A stretch of DNA of 64,000 nucleotides from NCBI GenBank assembly GCA_018340375.1, contig JAFFJZ010000053.1:496001-560000 (forward strand). Direction: 5' to 3'. The stretch comes from Gonatopus flavifemur (taxonomy: Eukaryota > Arthropoda > Insecta > Hymenoptera > Dryinidae). Shown here in pieces: positions 11,508-23,554 of this stretch. The notes beneath the pieces were generated by a model. The model saw only the letters and a program-made list of their open reading frames with translations. It had not been told where the DNA came from and ran no database searches. Within the stretch, counting starts at the first letter, position 1. Each line of letters starts with the position of its first letter. Position numbers and translations under genes: made by a program.

Positions 11508-12888
11508 TATATAGCTTCTCTTGTGGTGCACTGTTTGCTTTATTAACCTTACCAAAACTTTTGTGTCCATAACACTGTCTTTCACACATTCCACATATAT
11601 AACAACCATAAAATCCACTAAAAATTACATCATAGTTTTCCGAAAAAACAATAATTTTTTTTGTAACCATTATGCCCTTTTTTACTGAAGGGATTACAAC
11701 GAACTGGAGGTGGTGTCATCATGAAAACAAATAAACTAGTGCAGACGAAAAACAATTGACTATCGACGCTGTATATAAGTTATGCATTTGTTTATCGATA
11801 CGCGGTTCATTCAAATTAAGATTTTCCTCATCATAACGAAAGTATGATGCATAAAGTCCGTGAAGAGGGGTGAATATCAAATGTAATGTACATCAAATGA
11901 AATTATAAATTAAAAATTGTTCTTATTGCATAAACGTAATTATTGATGTATGCAGGTTGTAATATGCGAGCCTGCGCTGCTAACGAGGCACAGGAGCGCG
12001 TGATGCCGCGTTAGCGCTTATCTTTGAAAATTCATAACTTTTTTTCAAATTGAGTGCCCAAAAATTTTCTTTTCTGTGGTGAAAGATGACGAAATGTCGA
12101 ATAGAACGCAAAAAGAAATTTTATTCTACCTAGCGCAGAAGTTTGTTGACTTTGAAATTGTTCATTAAAAAGTCGATTGTTCATGAACAAAAAATGGTTT
12201 TTTTGAAAAATTTCTTCATTTTATTTTGTGTCTATTCAAGAGTATGCATATGAAATTTGATGAATTTTCATCGTTCCATTGCTGGGATATCACTATTGAA
12301 ACAAAAAACAACTCAAAAATTCAATTGTTTATAATCTTATTCAAAAGTCGAATTTCGAAAAAATAAAGGATACGTATTTTTGTATCGTATGAATAAACAA
12401 AATTATTCAAAAACCGATTGAATTTCGACACTTTTTGTTTTCAGTGGCCCACTTCAGAAAGTTTGACTCTTTCTTACATTATTTTTTGAACCCCTATGAT
12501 GAAATAAAAATTACAATCTTCGATTCCAAAATCTCAACTCTCTGAAGTTGACTTAATTGAATAAAAATTACCATCTCTAATTGCGAAATGTTAATCTTCT
12601 TTCAATAGAAATCCTGTATTTTAAATCATGCGGTCAGAAATTCAGATTGCTACTATGATGTCTGTAATTTTTAGACTTGGTTCCCAATGCCTCTGTTTTG
12701 GAAACAAAAATAATAATTCTTCATCAATATTTTGAATGAAAATTACTGTTCTTTTCTCTCAGTGTGGGAAGGGATATTCATCATCTCTCATATTCAAGAG
12801 AAGAATTATCTAGAATTGAACAGAATTAGAAATATGGATATCTAATGAAAAATAAAGTATTTGGAGTAGGGATATTTCGGAATATTAT
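11508..12888. other. Unassigned AT-rich sequence
   Basis: No gene, TIR or tandem repeat was supported. Around 11990-12480 the sequence is rich in TTTTTC/GAAAAA words and could be transposon interior, but no ends were identified. Confidence 0.35.
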
Positions 12889-12996
12889 GGATCCTTCCGA
12901 TTGCAAAAGCCCTTGGCCCCAGGGGGCATGAGTTAGCCAATGGGGATTCATTCTCAAAGCCCCAGGGGCTATGAATGCCTGCAATCGGAAGCATCC
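12889..12996. repeat. Short inverted repeat, ~108 bp
   Basis: GGATCCTTCCGATTGCA at 12889 pairs with TGCAATCGGAAGCATCC at about 12980. The inner CCCTTGGCCCCAGGGGG and AAGCCCCAGGGGCT segments are also complementary. It is likely a very small foldback MITE; no target duplication is clear. Confidence 0.45.
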
Positions 12997-13062
12997 TGTA
13001 TGTAATATATACCTTATAAATGAGATTATCATCAAGATGATGATGCATATAGCATAACTACA

Positions 13063-13200
13063 CCCTGATGAAAATAGCTGTTAGGACCAAACAGAACCTT
13101 TAGCTGAACCTAATGGGATCAATATGTGTTTTTCAAAAACACATATCCGTTGGATTCGGATAGAGGTTCTGTCCGTTTTTAACGGTCAGTTTCATCAGGG
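13063..13200. mobile_element. 138-bp MITE with CCCTGATGAAA ends
   Basis: The ends CCCTGATGAAAATAGCTGTT and AACGGTCAGTTTCATCAGGG are inverse copies with a few substitutions. The match extends to the AACAGAACCT/AGGTTCTGT blocks, about 37 bp per arm. The centre holds a second hairpin, ATATGTGTTTTTC against AAAAACACATAT. A target duplication could not be defined. Non-coding. Confidence 0.6.
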
Positions 13201-13689
13201 CAGCTTTGTCTGACTGAAAGGACTGAAAATGCGATTGATTTGAAAATGATCTCTTCAAAAGTTCACTCTTGTTATTCTTCAAGCTAAGTTGTATTTGTAT
13301 TCTCACTCTATCCCAGATAGCGCCAGAGTCTCAACAAAGAGCTCCAGTTTGAGAGTAGAAAAAAAATTGATTATACATACTTTCAATTCAAATTGGATCT
13401 TTTATCAACGCCTTAGTATTCAGGAAAAATTTATATTGGAAGTTCGGAAATAATTTTCTGAAGATTCAAAATGTATTCATTTTGAATTCATTGGAGTTAT
13501 ATTGAATATGATGATCACTTGTGCTATCTGGGCATGCTTCATAATTCTATTTCTAAAGTCCATAAAGGGAAATGCCCATTTGTAAAAGAATTCGCAGTAA
13601 AATATGTTCTTACTTCTGGATCTTCTCTACAATTGACTAGGACCAATGAATCCAGAATTTAGAACATGACGATGGGAAGGTAGGCAATG

Positions 13690-14500
13690 AATTGTTCAAA
13701 ATTATGAACTGCTCTGAGCGCTCTGAGCTGCTTTCAGCGTCAACTTATCGGTCAACTAACATTTAGTTGTCTGAATTCTGCACATGTATACTGGTTTGAG
13801 GAAATTCACTTTCCTTTCCTTCTTTCCTTCATTTTCAATTCCAATAATCTATTGATGTCCAATGATGAGATGGATAATGAAAGCCCAAGTTGTTTCTCAT
13901 ATTACAGGAATAATCTGAGGACGTTTTTTCCATTGCTATGGTTCCTATCAAACTCGACATGAGTATTTAATTTTTATTTTCTTTTCAATTGAAGGCATAT
14001 TCAGGAAGAGAAGTAAAATCCCAATAAAAAAACTCTAAAAAAGTGGAAAAATAACGCCAAGCACATGAAAAAGTGATCAATATCTACAAAAACAAATCTA
14101 TAAACCTATTCTGAACAGAAATTTCATTACATTTAAAATTTCGATGCAATACAACAGGGTATGACCCATCTGAAAAAAAGATGTGAAATGAATATGAGCT
14201 GCCAAGTACATTTGGTTATCCAAATGGTATGTAGACGATTTTTTGTATATTGTACGTTCACTTTTCTTCAATTCTATTCAAAGTGATTTATGATCTTTGA
14301 AAAACATCATTGTATTGAAAATGAATATAAAGTGGAGTATGAGAAAAATTAGGTTCAATCATTTGGCACACATACTAGAAACAACTCTGACTGATTTTGA
14401 ACCAAACGTGTTGATCATTTCTGAACAGTTTTGAAATTTATGTCCATACGAAAAACTTGGTGTGGCCAATAAAGATTTTATGATAAAAATTTTTAATAAT
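13690..14500. repeat. Outer left arm of a large foldback
   Basis: This block is an inverse, diverged copy of 19555-20560. Shared landmarks in order are the GCTCTGAGC/GCTTTGAGCG cluster, TCCTTCTTTCCTTCATT, TCCAATGATGAGATG, AAAAATAACGCCAAG and CAAGTACATTTGGTTATCCA. From about 13990 it is also a direct copy of the inner left arm at 15519-15658 plus 19035-19200. It ends near a small palindrome (AACTTGGTGTGGCC against GCCACGTCAAGTT), the diverged counterpart of the foldback centre. No protein-coding frame is preserved. Confidence 0.55.
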
Positions 14501-15518
14501 AAGAGCTCAAAATTTTCCACCCGCCACGTCAAGTTTTTTGTAGAGTATTTTCAAGGGAACGGAATTCTTTCACTGAAGATAAAGCCTCAGGCTAATGGAT
14601 TTTTCAACATTTCCTTCTGAATACATGAAATAAAGTAAAAAACAATTAATATTCCTAAAAATCCTAGGAATAATATGTACATCAACTATATGCATTGCAT
14701 AAAACAGTATTCATTTACAATCTAGGACTTGTCTAAATGGGTGCCATGGAAAAATTGACACTCGGTTAAGCGTTTTTATTGGAAGGATTGCATGACGGTA
14801 AGAGAGACAAAGACAGCAAGCGTCAGACGGCACGGAGTGCGCGCCTGGGGGGGGGGGGACTGCACTGAGAGCGACAAAAGAGAGAAATTACAGTTTACAT
14901 TGTGATTTTTGGCTCTATACCAACTTTCTTGCAAATACAGCAGAGAAATTCATAATTCTTCATATCATAGAATGTAATAATACATAAAATTGCAATATAG
15001 TATGAAAAATTACATTTTTTTTTTCGGAAGATATAATCGAAAAAATTCTTCACTTCTAATAATCAGTTTCATATTTAAAGATTGAGTGTAACAACGATAA
15101 TATTAGCAATAAAAAATGTAAATATCGTGTTATAAATACAATAATATGAATTGCGTATGTTCGTACTGCAACTTTTTGATTTTTTCCGTCGATGCTAAGA
15201 ACTCGCTAGAATTTACATTTTCGTTGTTTAATGTGTTCAACTTCGTAGATAAGTTTTACAGTGTTTGCTTGTTACTGACCTGTTCCAGTGCAGCGTTGTC
15301 AGAGGAACATTTTCTGGTCGTTAACCGCTGTTTTAAAATATAGTATCAACGTTTGCACACAAGAAAAGAACGAACAGCTCTCAACTATTCAAGCATTCCC
15401 TATTAGAACACTTGTTCTCTTCACGTATCTTATACATCAGATGTATCCTATTGAGATTACATGGAAACGTTACATTATTGGTACATAGAAATATTATATA
15501 TAAGTCACGATTATATTC
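14501..15518. other. Unassigned sequence between foldback arms
   Basis: No gene is supported; frames around 15146-15490 show no domain. A run of 12 G residues occurs near 14848. The block has no counterpart on the right arm, so it is probably inserted sequence. Confidence 0.35.
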
Positions 15519-15658
15519 CAACCAAAAAAAACTCCAAAAAAGTAAAAAAATAACGCCAAGTATATGAAAATCCCAAAAACAAAGAATGAAGAAATCTAAA
15601 AACACATTCTAGAGGAAAATTCCATTGCATTCAGGATTTCGAGGGGATATAAAAGGAT
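15519..15658. repeat. Inner left foldback arm, outer piece
   Basis: Inverse copy of about 20100-20215 (AAAAAATAACGCCAAGTAYA, TTTCGAGGGGATATAAAAGG). The arm is interrupted at 15659 by the RTE LINE and resumes at 19035. The last ten bases (ATAAAAGGAT, 15649-15658) are the LINE's target duplication. Confidence 0.65.
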
Positions 15659-18600
15659 CATCATCATCATCATCATGAAGTAATCAGTCTTACGACTGGT
15701 TTTATGAAACCCTCCACCCCTGTCTATTATCCGCCAAACGTTTAATTTCTACATATCTACTACATCCCTTGTCTTGTACGATTTGCTTCATATAACTTGC
15801 TCTAGGTCTACCTTTACCAGTTTTACCATTCATTTTCCCTTCCAATATTGTTTTCAATAAACTCTCATGCCGTAATGTGTGTCCTATAAGATTGCTTCTC
15901 CTTTTCACGATGTGTTTCAAAAGATTTCTTTCTTCATTTATCTGCTCGAGTACTTCTTCATTTTTGACTTTGTCTATCCATTTTATTCTGAGCATCCTCC
16001 TATAACACCACATTTCAAAAGCTTCAAGTCTTCGTTGATCAGTTTTCCTCATTGTCCAAGTTTCGCAACCATATAATGCTGTGCTCCAAACGTAACTTTT
16101 CAAGAATTTCTTCCTTACTTCCAAGCTTATATTTTTTGAGCATAATAACTGTCTCTTTTGATAAAAAGCCTGTTTCCCTTGTGCTATTCTTGCTCTTATA
16201 TCTCTTTCGCTTGTGCCGTTCTCTGTAATTATGCTTCCTAGATATTTGAATTCTTTCACCTGTTCAATTGTCTCGGTATCTATTTTGATTCTCGTTCTTC
16301 TAGCTGTTTTCGCTGCTGTACACATCATGAATTTTGTTTTGTCTTTATTTATATTCATACAATAGTTATCTAGTAATATTGTTTTCATAGTGTTGAGAAT
16401 ATTTTCTAACTCAGTACTACTCGTGTCCAATATAGCTATGTCATCCGCGAATCTCAACATACTCATTACACAACATTATATTTTCTCCCTGAATCTGTAA
16501 TTTCGATTGAATTTCCTCCTTCACTTCGTTCATTGCTTCTTCTATATATAAATTGAACATCAGTGGCGATAATGAGCATCCTTGTCTCACCCCTCTTCTT
16601 ATTTGTGCTTCCCCTTCCTGACCCTCTATGTCTATTATTGCACTTCGATTCTTATATAATTCGTATATTATTCTTCTATCTTTATAATTTATTCCCACCT
16701 TCTTCAGGATCGCAAACATCTTCTCCCAGTCCACATTATCGAAAGCCTTTTGTATATCTACAAAACCTATGTACACAGATGTCTTCAGCGCTATCCTTTT
16801 CTCTATTACTGCCCTGAGTGCTAAGATTGCTTCTCGCGTTCCCCTATTTTTTCTAAAACCAAACTGATCCTCTGCCAATCTACTCTCTATTTTATTTTCC
16901 ATCCTCCTGTATATAATTTTGGTCAGTATTTTCGAAGCATGTGAAGTTAAACTGATCGTTCTGTAGTTCTCGCATTTGTCTGCCCCTTGTTTTTTCGGGA
17001 TAGCGACAATTTTATTCTTTTGGAAATCTTCCGGTACTTCTCCTTTTTCGTACATATCTCTAATCAATTCAAACAGTGCGTCGCGAGTTCCTTCACTGGA
17101 GGCTTTTATAAGGTCCGCACTTATGCCATCTATGCCTGGCGCTTCATTATTTTTCAATTCTTTCAAAGCCTTGTCGAATTCTGATCTCAATATCGAATCT
17201 CCCAATTCTTCCTCATCTACATCCTCCTCCTTCTCTAATAGTGCTATATCATCGTTTCCTCTATACAAGTCTTCCAAATGATTGATCCACTGTTCTATTT
17301 TCTCTTCCGTTTTTATCAATTGTCGTCCTAGAGAGTTTCTAATCTTATTGCTTCTAGATTTCATTTGTCCGAAAAATCTTTTAATAATCCTATATGCTTC
17401 ATCTATTTTTCCTAAATGCAATCTTATTTCTATTTCCTGACATTTCTCTTCTAACCACTGTTCTTTTGCTTTCCTTGATTCTCTTATTATTTCATTTCTC
17501 AATGATTTGTATCGTTGCTGGCCTTCTTGGCTATCATTATTCTTGTATTTTCTTCTTTCATTTATCAATTCTAAAATTTCTCCCGTTATCCATGGGTTTT
17601 TAGCTTCTACTCCATCATTCTTCAAAATCTTATCCGCACATTCTCTTATATTCCCCTTCATCTTTGTCCACCTCCTCTCTATTCCCAAGTCTTTCTCTTT
17701 TTGATCTCCCAATTTTTCATCCAACATTTTCTCGAATGCCTCATGTGTTTGTTTTTGCTTGAGGTTCTTCAAATTCCATCTTTTCTGCTTTTTCCTTTTC
17801 TTCTTCAGAGATTTGAATTTCAGAGAACATTTCATCATCAACATATTATGATCACTATCTATATCTGCACCGGGATAAGTTTTACAGTTTTTCACTTGGT
17901 TTCTAAATCTTTGTTTCACTAATATGTAATCAATTCGGTATCTCGCTGTATCTTCTGGCATTTTCCAAGTGTAGATTCTTCTTGGATGATTTCCGAATAA
18001 AGTGTTTGTGATAACCATCTTATGATTTTCACAAAATTCGACTAAACGTTGTCCTCTATCGTTCCTCCTCCCTAACGCGAAATCTCCTATAATGTTGTCC
18101 TCTTTTCCTTGTCCTACTACCGCATTCCAATCCCCCATCACTATCAAATTCTCTTCTCCCTTCACATATTCTATCACTCCTTCTATTTCTTCGTACGTTT
18201 TTTCAATATCTTCCTCCGAATATGCAGATGTGGGCATGTATACTTGGACTATGACTGTGTCTACCGGTTTTGTTCTGATTCTAACCATCATCACACGTTC
18301 ATTATGTTGCAAATAATTTTCTATTCTATTTCCTACTCTTTTATGCATGACAATTCCTACACCTGCTTGACCGTTCTTTGATCCTGTATGAATTATTCTA
18401 TAATCCCCACTCCAGAAATCGCCCTCTTGTGGCCATCTCATTTCGCTAATCCCCATTACGTCTATATTCAATCTATTCATTTCTAATTTCAAATTTTCTA
18501 ATTTTCCCGCTTGCCTCAGTGATCTAACATTCCACGCTCCGACTCGAAGAATGTTGTTTCTTTTCCCTATCCTATTCTTCGGTTTTCGTTCCTTGCTGAT

Positions 18601-19034
18601 GAAGCTTCCTCGAGCAGCCTCCACCCGGAGATCCGAACGGGAGACTAGTTTACCTCCGGAATATTTTACTCGAGAGAGCGCCATCATGTATTTATTAATT
18701 TGTTTGTTTGTTTTTGTTACATAATATTCCAGGTTAGGAAAAAGGTTTCATTTCCTCGGGAAGTATTGAAACATGTCAAGGAAGGTAGTTTCCCCTTGCT
18801 TTCCTTCCGTTCGATTCTGCCGATGTTTCTGGCATTAGGATGATTTCGTTTCTCTCAGTTTGTATTCTTTCTCTTGAGTAGTTTATTCCACTCAAAAAAA
18901 AAGATCCAACTCTGAGATCCTTATCCTCCCCACCACGCAAAGGAAGCAGATACTACCAGGGATGGATAAAAAGGATATCAAGGACAGGTATCATGAATAT
19001 CCCCCTGGAAGACCCGCAATCATCCACGGGGAGG
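15659..19034 (-). mobile_element. Full-length RTE-type LINE, copy A
   Basis: A 3376-bp non-LTR retrotransposon on the minus strand, flanked by a 10-bp duplication ATAAAAGGAT (15649-15658 and 19035-19044). The uninterrupted target is visible on the inverse arm at about 20070-20095. Its 5' end (CCTCCCCGTGGATGATTGCG) matches the 5' end of copy B, so the element start is defined twice. A 5' leader of about 350 bp precedes the frame. The 3' end is a (TGA)n run, the short-repeat tail typical of RTE-clade elements. One ORF with endonuclease plus reverse transcriptase and a total of about 3.4 kb fit RTE; the exact clade is inference. Confidence 0.88.
15702..18687 (-). pseudogene. RTE endonuclease/reverse transcriptase, one frameshift
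   Basis: The protein nicks target DNA and reverse-transcribes its own RNA in place. The first part (18687-16441) holds an apurinic endonuclease domain with WNVRSL, GDWNAVVG, RIDYILV and SDHN, then reverse-transcriptase motifs IVAIPKK, YRTISLTSHASKI, EDQFGFRKNRGT, GFVDIQKAFDNVDW and GVRQGCSLSPLMFN. The second part (16466-15702) is one frame over and starts at the catalytic RFADD motif, ending with a GHTLRHESLL... tail typical of these LINEs. The break lies near 16467-16490: copy A is 13 bp longer than copy B there and has ATGTTG repeated around 10 bp, which shifts the frame just before FADD. Everything else is open, so the copy is young but inactive as read. Sequencing or assembly error is a possible alternative. 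Confidence 0.85.
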
Positions 19035-19545
19035 ATAAAAGGATATGCTCCATTTGAAGAAAAAAGATATGAAATCAATATGAGCGACCAAGTACATTGG
19101 TTATCCAAAGGATATGTGGAAGATTTTTGGTATATTGTAACTTCAGCTTGTTTAAACTGTATTGAAAGTAATTTATGATTTCCAAGAAAGCATTATTGTA
19201 GTAGAAGAATAAATAAAACAAGCGTATCGTTCTGCCCGTATATAGATACTAAAAAGTGAAAAAAAAGTAGAATTCCACAAAACATACAAATGTCTCACAA
19301 AAACCCCTAAAAACTCCAACAAAGTAAAAACTAACGTCAAATTCCAAAAACCATACAAACGTTTTACAATAACACTTGAAAAAAAAAAAAAAAAAAAATA
19401 CTTCACTCTTTCCGGAAGATTACTTGATATAACAAATATACCATTAAAAGAAAAGATGTGAAAAGCAACCCTGTTTCGGAATTCGCATCAACCAGGAACA
19501 CTTGGCGTGGCCGATGGTAGAAGTTTTCAGCCTTTATTATATACA
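19035..19545. repeat. Inner left foldback arm, inner piece
   Basis: Continuation of the arm interrupted by the LINE. It pairs in inverse with about 19555-20100. Landmarks include AAGCGTATCGTTCTGCCCGT, CAAATGTCTCACAAAAACCC, CATACAAACGTTTTACAATA and CCAGGAACACTTGGCGTGGC, all present inverted on the right arm. Identity is high, by eye above 90 percent. The fold centre is near 19550. Confidence 0.7.
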
Positions 19546-19554
19546 AATGAATTT

Positions 19555-20560
19555 CTATAGAACATCAAACAAGAAATTTAAATGATATAATTTCATAAAA
19601 TCTTCTTCGGCCACGCCAAGTGTTCCTGGTTGATGCGAATTCCGAAACAGGGTTGCCTTTCACATCTTTTTTTTTAATGGTATATTTGTTATATCAAGTA
19701 GACTTCCGGAAAGAGTGAAGTATTTTTTTCAAGGATTTTTTTTCAAGTGTTATTGTAAAACGTTTGTATGGTTTTTGGGATTCGACGTTACTTTTTACTG
19801 TGTTGGAGTTTTTAGGGGTTTTTGTGAGACATTTGTATGTTTTGTGGAATTCTACTTTTTTTCACTTTTTGGTATCTATATACGGGCAGAACGATACGCT
19901 TGTTTTATTTATTTTTTTAATACAATAATCCTTTTTTGAAAATCATAAATTACTTTCAACAAAGTTTACACGAATTGAAGGTACAATATACCAAAAATCT
20001 TTCACATATCCTTTGGATAACCAATGTACTTGGTCGTTCATATTGATTTCATATCTTTTTTTTCAAAAGGAGCATAGCCTTTTATATCCCCTCGAAATTC
20101 TGAATGCAGTGAAATTTTCCGTTAGAATGTGTTTTTAGATTTTTTCATTCTTTGTTTTTGGGATTTTCATGTACTTGGCGTTATTTTTTTACTTTTTTGG
20201 AGTTTTTTGGGGGGATTTCACTTCTTTTTCTGAATATACTTCCAACTAAACCCAAATGAAAATGAAATACCCCTGTCGAGTTTATGGCAATCGTAGGAAT
20301 GAAGGAAATGTCCTCAGATAACTTATGTGATATAAAAATCCACTTGGATTTCCATCAATCATCTCATCATTGGACAGCAATACATTATCGAAATAAAGAA
20401 TGAAGGAAAGAAGGGAAGAAAAGCGAATTCCCATAAACAAATGTACGTGTGAAGAATTCCGAAAACTAAATTTTCCTTGACTGATAAGTTGGCGCTCAAA
20501 GCAGTTCACAGCGCTCAAAGTAGCTCACACCACTCAAAACAGCCCACGATATTGCGCTGA
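19555..20560. repeat. Right arm of the large foldback
   Basis: Inverse partner of 19545-19035 and 15658-15519, and farther out of 13990-13690. It begins with GGCCACGCCAAGTGTTCCTG next to the centre and ends in the GCGCTCAAAG-rich cluster near 20500-20560. No transposase frame is present in any arm. Arm length of about 1 kb is long for a MITE and fits a foldback-type element. Confidence 0.65.
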
Positions 20561-20780
20561 ACATGTCTTGAGCGGAAATTTCCAGTGTTTTCAAGAAATC
20601 ATTGTGAGAAAATCGAAACAACATAGATCTTACAGACAGAGGAAACTTGCGTACAATATATTCCAGGTATCCAACAGAAATTTTTCTTGCAAGATAGAAT
20701 TTGTACTGTTTAGCATGAAGCTAAAAATAGCTATCCAGCCAAAATTTTTCGGTCACTCTTTTGAATTATTGTGAAAAGTA
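20561..20780. other. Short unassigned spacer
   Basis: No gene or repeat seen. The last 8 bp (20773-20780, GAAAAGTA) form the left target duplication of the next element. Confidence 0.4.
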
Positions 20781-22136
20781 TAGGGGTGCACGAGACAAGA
20801 TTCTCGACGATACTTTGAAAGTCTCGTCTCGGTATCGAGAAATACTATCAGATGCGAGTATCGTCTCGATATCGTCTCGGTGTCGTTGGACACGGTATCG
20901 TTATCGTCTCGTCAGTATCGGTATCGTCTAATATTTCTGATGAAAGTAACAATACTCCACCATTATACTCGGAATATCAGTGTAGCAGTATCAGCTGGTC
21001 AAATGAACAGCACAGCTTTGTGCAGTTGATCAGAAAGACATAGAAAACCGATATCTTACAGTACGAGAGCAAAGTTGTGGAACACAAGCCTAGTTGTATA
21101 AAATCACTTTATTCAGCAGTAGGGTCTCCGTCCCAGCGAGGAACTCTAAAATTTCTCCGGAATAGTATACAATTTCGAGAAATTTCCAAGTTGAAAGTGA
21201 ATTCTCTAATAGGAACATTTTATCAGATTTCATTAAGGGGATACCAGCGTATCATCCGAATGAACATTCTATTGTAAGATTTCTCCACACAGAATTTATG
21301 AAACCCCTGGTGGAAATGAAGCGAATGGAGCGACGCGAGTAAACGGAACTGTATCTAAGCGCAAAAGAAACGGAAATCGAAAGGTTTTTCACGCTTCATC
21401 TGTTTCAACATTTTTCACCTGGGACAGTCTGAAATTTTCAGGAAATAATATTTGATACTCTATGTATTTCGCTATCAAAGATTATTCTTTGAAAATCGTA
21501 GACTGTTCCATAAATTCAGTACACAAAAGTCTCACAGACAAAATGTTTCTTACGCTGGTATACAGAGAAAAATGCCGCTCGAAAGTATAAGAATTCTTGT
21601 TATCTTTCTTAGTGAAGTAGAAACAGGAATATAATATTTGTAATATGAATTTTTACATGAAAATACGGAAGATTACGAATATCGTAGAAGAAGTCATTGG
21701 TAGGATTGAAGTTTTCAACTCTGAACGTGAAATTTTATGAAGCATATAGTACAATTCAGTTATTCATTCGGAATCGCCCTTATTTTTATGTAAAAATCCA
21801 TTTTACAAACCTTACTGGTTCTGATTTAGCAAGCAAAAGGAGAAAAAGTAGTATTTTTTTTCCGTGTATCTCCTCAAGACCTATGTTGAATTTGTCCTAA
21901 CAACTGATAATATTCATAAGATATTACTGGAATATTATTCACAATTTCGTGTCAATTCGAAAACGATACCGATATAAGTCTCGTGCTTCTGTGCACCCCC
22001 AATATCGACGATATTCTTGAGTATCGAATATCCGGTCTCGGTATCGTCTCGACTCCAAATACAACAGTACCGTCTCGGTATCGTCTCGTGATGTCGAGAT
22101 GATACCGATGCTGGTCTCGAGTCTCGTGCACCCCTA
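20781..22136. mobile_element. hAT-type non-autonomous element, 1356 bp
   Basis: Ends are TAGGGGTGCACGAGAC and the exact inverse (GTCTCGTGCACCCCTA). The flanks GAAAAGTA (20773-20780) and GAAAAGGA (22137-22144) form an 8-bp target duplication with one mismatch, the hAT hallmark. About 150 bp inside each end is packed with GGTATCGTCTCG-type units in mixed orientation, likely transposase-binding subterminal repeats. The middle (about 20950-21950) is unique AT-rich DNA without a transposase. At 21305-21420 it contains a GAAGCG...AAACGG...CGCTTCATCTGTTTC segment resembling one at 8415-8535. Confidence 0.8.
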
Positions 22137-22146
22137 GAAAAGGAGC

Positions 22147-22400
22147 AGATAGCAAAAGTTCCAAAAATTAGATCTCATTGAATTCTGTCGTGACCACGAA
22201 ACGAACTACTGAAATGTCAGCAGAATCGAGTCCTTGGAGAATTCAAATCGCCTTTTGTCACACTGTATATTGTACAATATACAGTATGACAAAAGGCGAT
22301 TTGAATTCTCCAAGAACTCCATTCTACTGACATTTCAGTGATTCATTTTGTGGTCCCAGAAGGATTCAATGGGATCTGGTTTTTGGAACTTTTGCTATCT
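22147..22400. mobile_element. Near-perfect palindromic MITE, 254 bp
   Basis: AGATAGCAAAAGTTCCAAAA at the left pairs with TTTTTGGAACTTTTGCTATCT at the right, and pairing continues with few mismatches to the centre (ATTGTACAAT near 22275). There is essentially no loop. The left end abuts the target duplication of the preceding hAT element. No clear duplication was found for this unit. Non-coding. Confidence 0.75.
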
Positions 22401-22642
22401 AGGTGAAGAGAAGTCAAATATTTATCATGCAACAAAAAGATATATCTTCAAGATATCAGATTGAAGACATTTTCTAGTACTGTACCAGACATTTTTCAGA
22501 ATTCTGTGGAATATCCATCGAAATCATTTGAAAAAATTCTTCAAGAATATTTGGTTCGTTATGGTATTATAAAGATATTCTATATTCTTCAAAACTGTAC
22601 AATATTACAGTAATTGAATTCTAATTTGATGATGAAGCGAAA

Positions 22643-23436
22643 TTATTGCTTATCAAAGAAATATATATACGAGTCTTTAGCATTATGTGGCCAATGTCGC
22701 TCTTCAACTTGCAGATCATGAATAAATATCCACTTTGTACCTTTACTGCGTAACATGCATGTGAAATTACCCTGAGAAATATTTTTACTCTGATGAAAAA
22801 CAACAGCTATAACTTTATAAAAGTGTTGTGCAATTTTAATTTTTGAAGTTGGTACTGCTTTGATGTTTATATTTTCTACCTTTGTTGCTTCAACATTATT
22901 GTGATTAAATATCATCAATTGCACAATTACATATCGTTCTGACGCTGTTATAAATGATTTTTTAGTTTTATGCAAGTTATTACAATTGTCACAAGAATCT
23001 TCGAAAATTTTCCATGTTGAAAAATTGAACTTGAATATCTTTGAAACTCAAATGATTTTTGTGAAATTCGAGGTAGCGCAAGACGTACAACACAATTTGT
23101 ACCAACAATATTTTCAGTATATTCACATTTCGTACATTCCGTTATGGTAGTTATTTGGTGCTTCACTAAATTTTTAATAGCCATTGAATTTTCGCAAATA
23201 GAAGCGATGAATTCTCCTGCATCTCGTGAGTGATTATGCAAGTATTGTGGACCTGCAAGCTGTTTTAAAGCTATGATATCAAGGTTTTTTTGCGAATTGT
23301 AGTTCTGCATTGAAATATTTATGATGTCATTGGGGTCAGATAAGAGTAATTGTTTTGTCTTAGAAGCACAGTACAATATACACTGCATTACGGCATTCAA
23401 ATAAGAAGACACACCGGCAACATTAGGGAGACCCAT
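22643..23436 (-). pseudogene. Ubiquitin-specific-protease-like gene, frameshifted
   Basis: The minus-strand sequence resembles the catalytic domain of USP-family deubiquitinases, cysteine proteases that remove ubiquitin. Visible pieces in order are GLPNVAGVSSYLNAVMQCI (equivalent of the Cys box), DAGEFI, a CTKCEY half zinc ribbon, a CDNCN second half, a YVIVQLMIF strand, and a C-terminal WIFIHDLQVEERHWPHNAKD. In the Cys box the expected catalytic Cys is replaced by Ser, and the usual GHY-type His box is degraded. The first part (23436-22948) and the second (22975-22643) are in different frames; the CDNCN ribbon is only readable in the second. It is clearly not a functional protease as read. 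It lies beside the tandem-repeat inverted duplication and may be transposon cargo or a relic of a host gene. Confidence 0.55.
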
Positions 23437-23554
23437 TACGTTTAACGCGTGGGTGTCTGTTGATTTTTCATCAATATTTTTGCCCCTGGATTATATATTA
23501 TCCAATATCCTTATTCCTGAGTACCCAGGTGAAAAAGTTTTTTCAGTGAGTAAA

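Noticed and set aside
16563..18381. Plus-strand frames rich in Phe, Leu and Ser that look membrane-like
   Set aside because: They are antisense shadows of the lysine- and glutamate-rich LINE protein.
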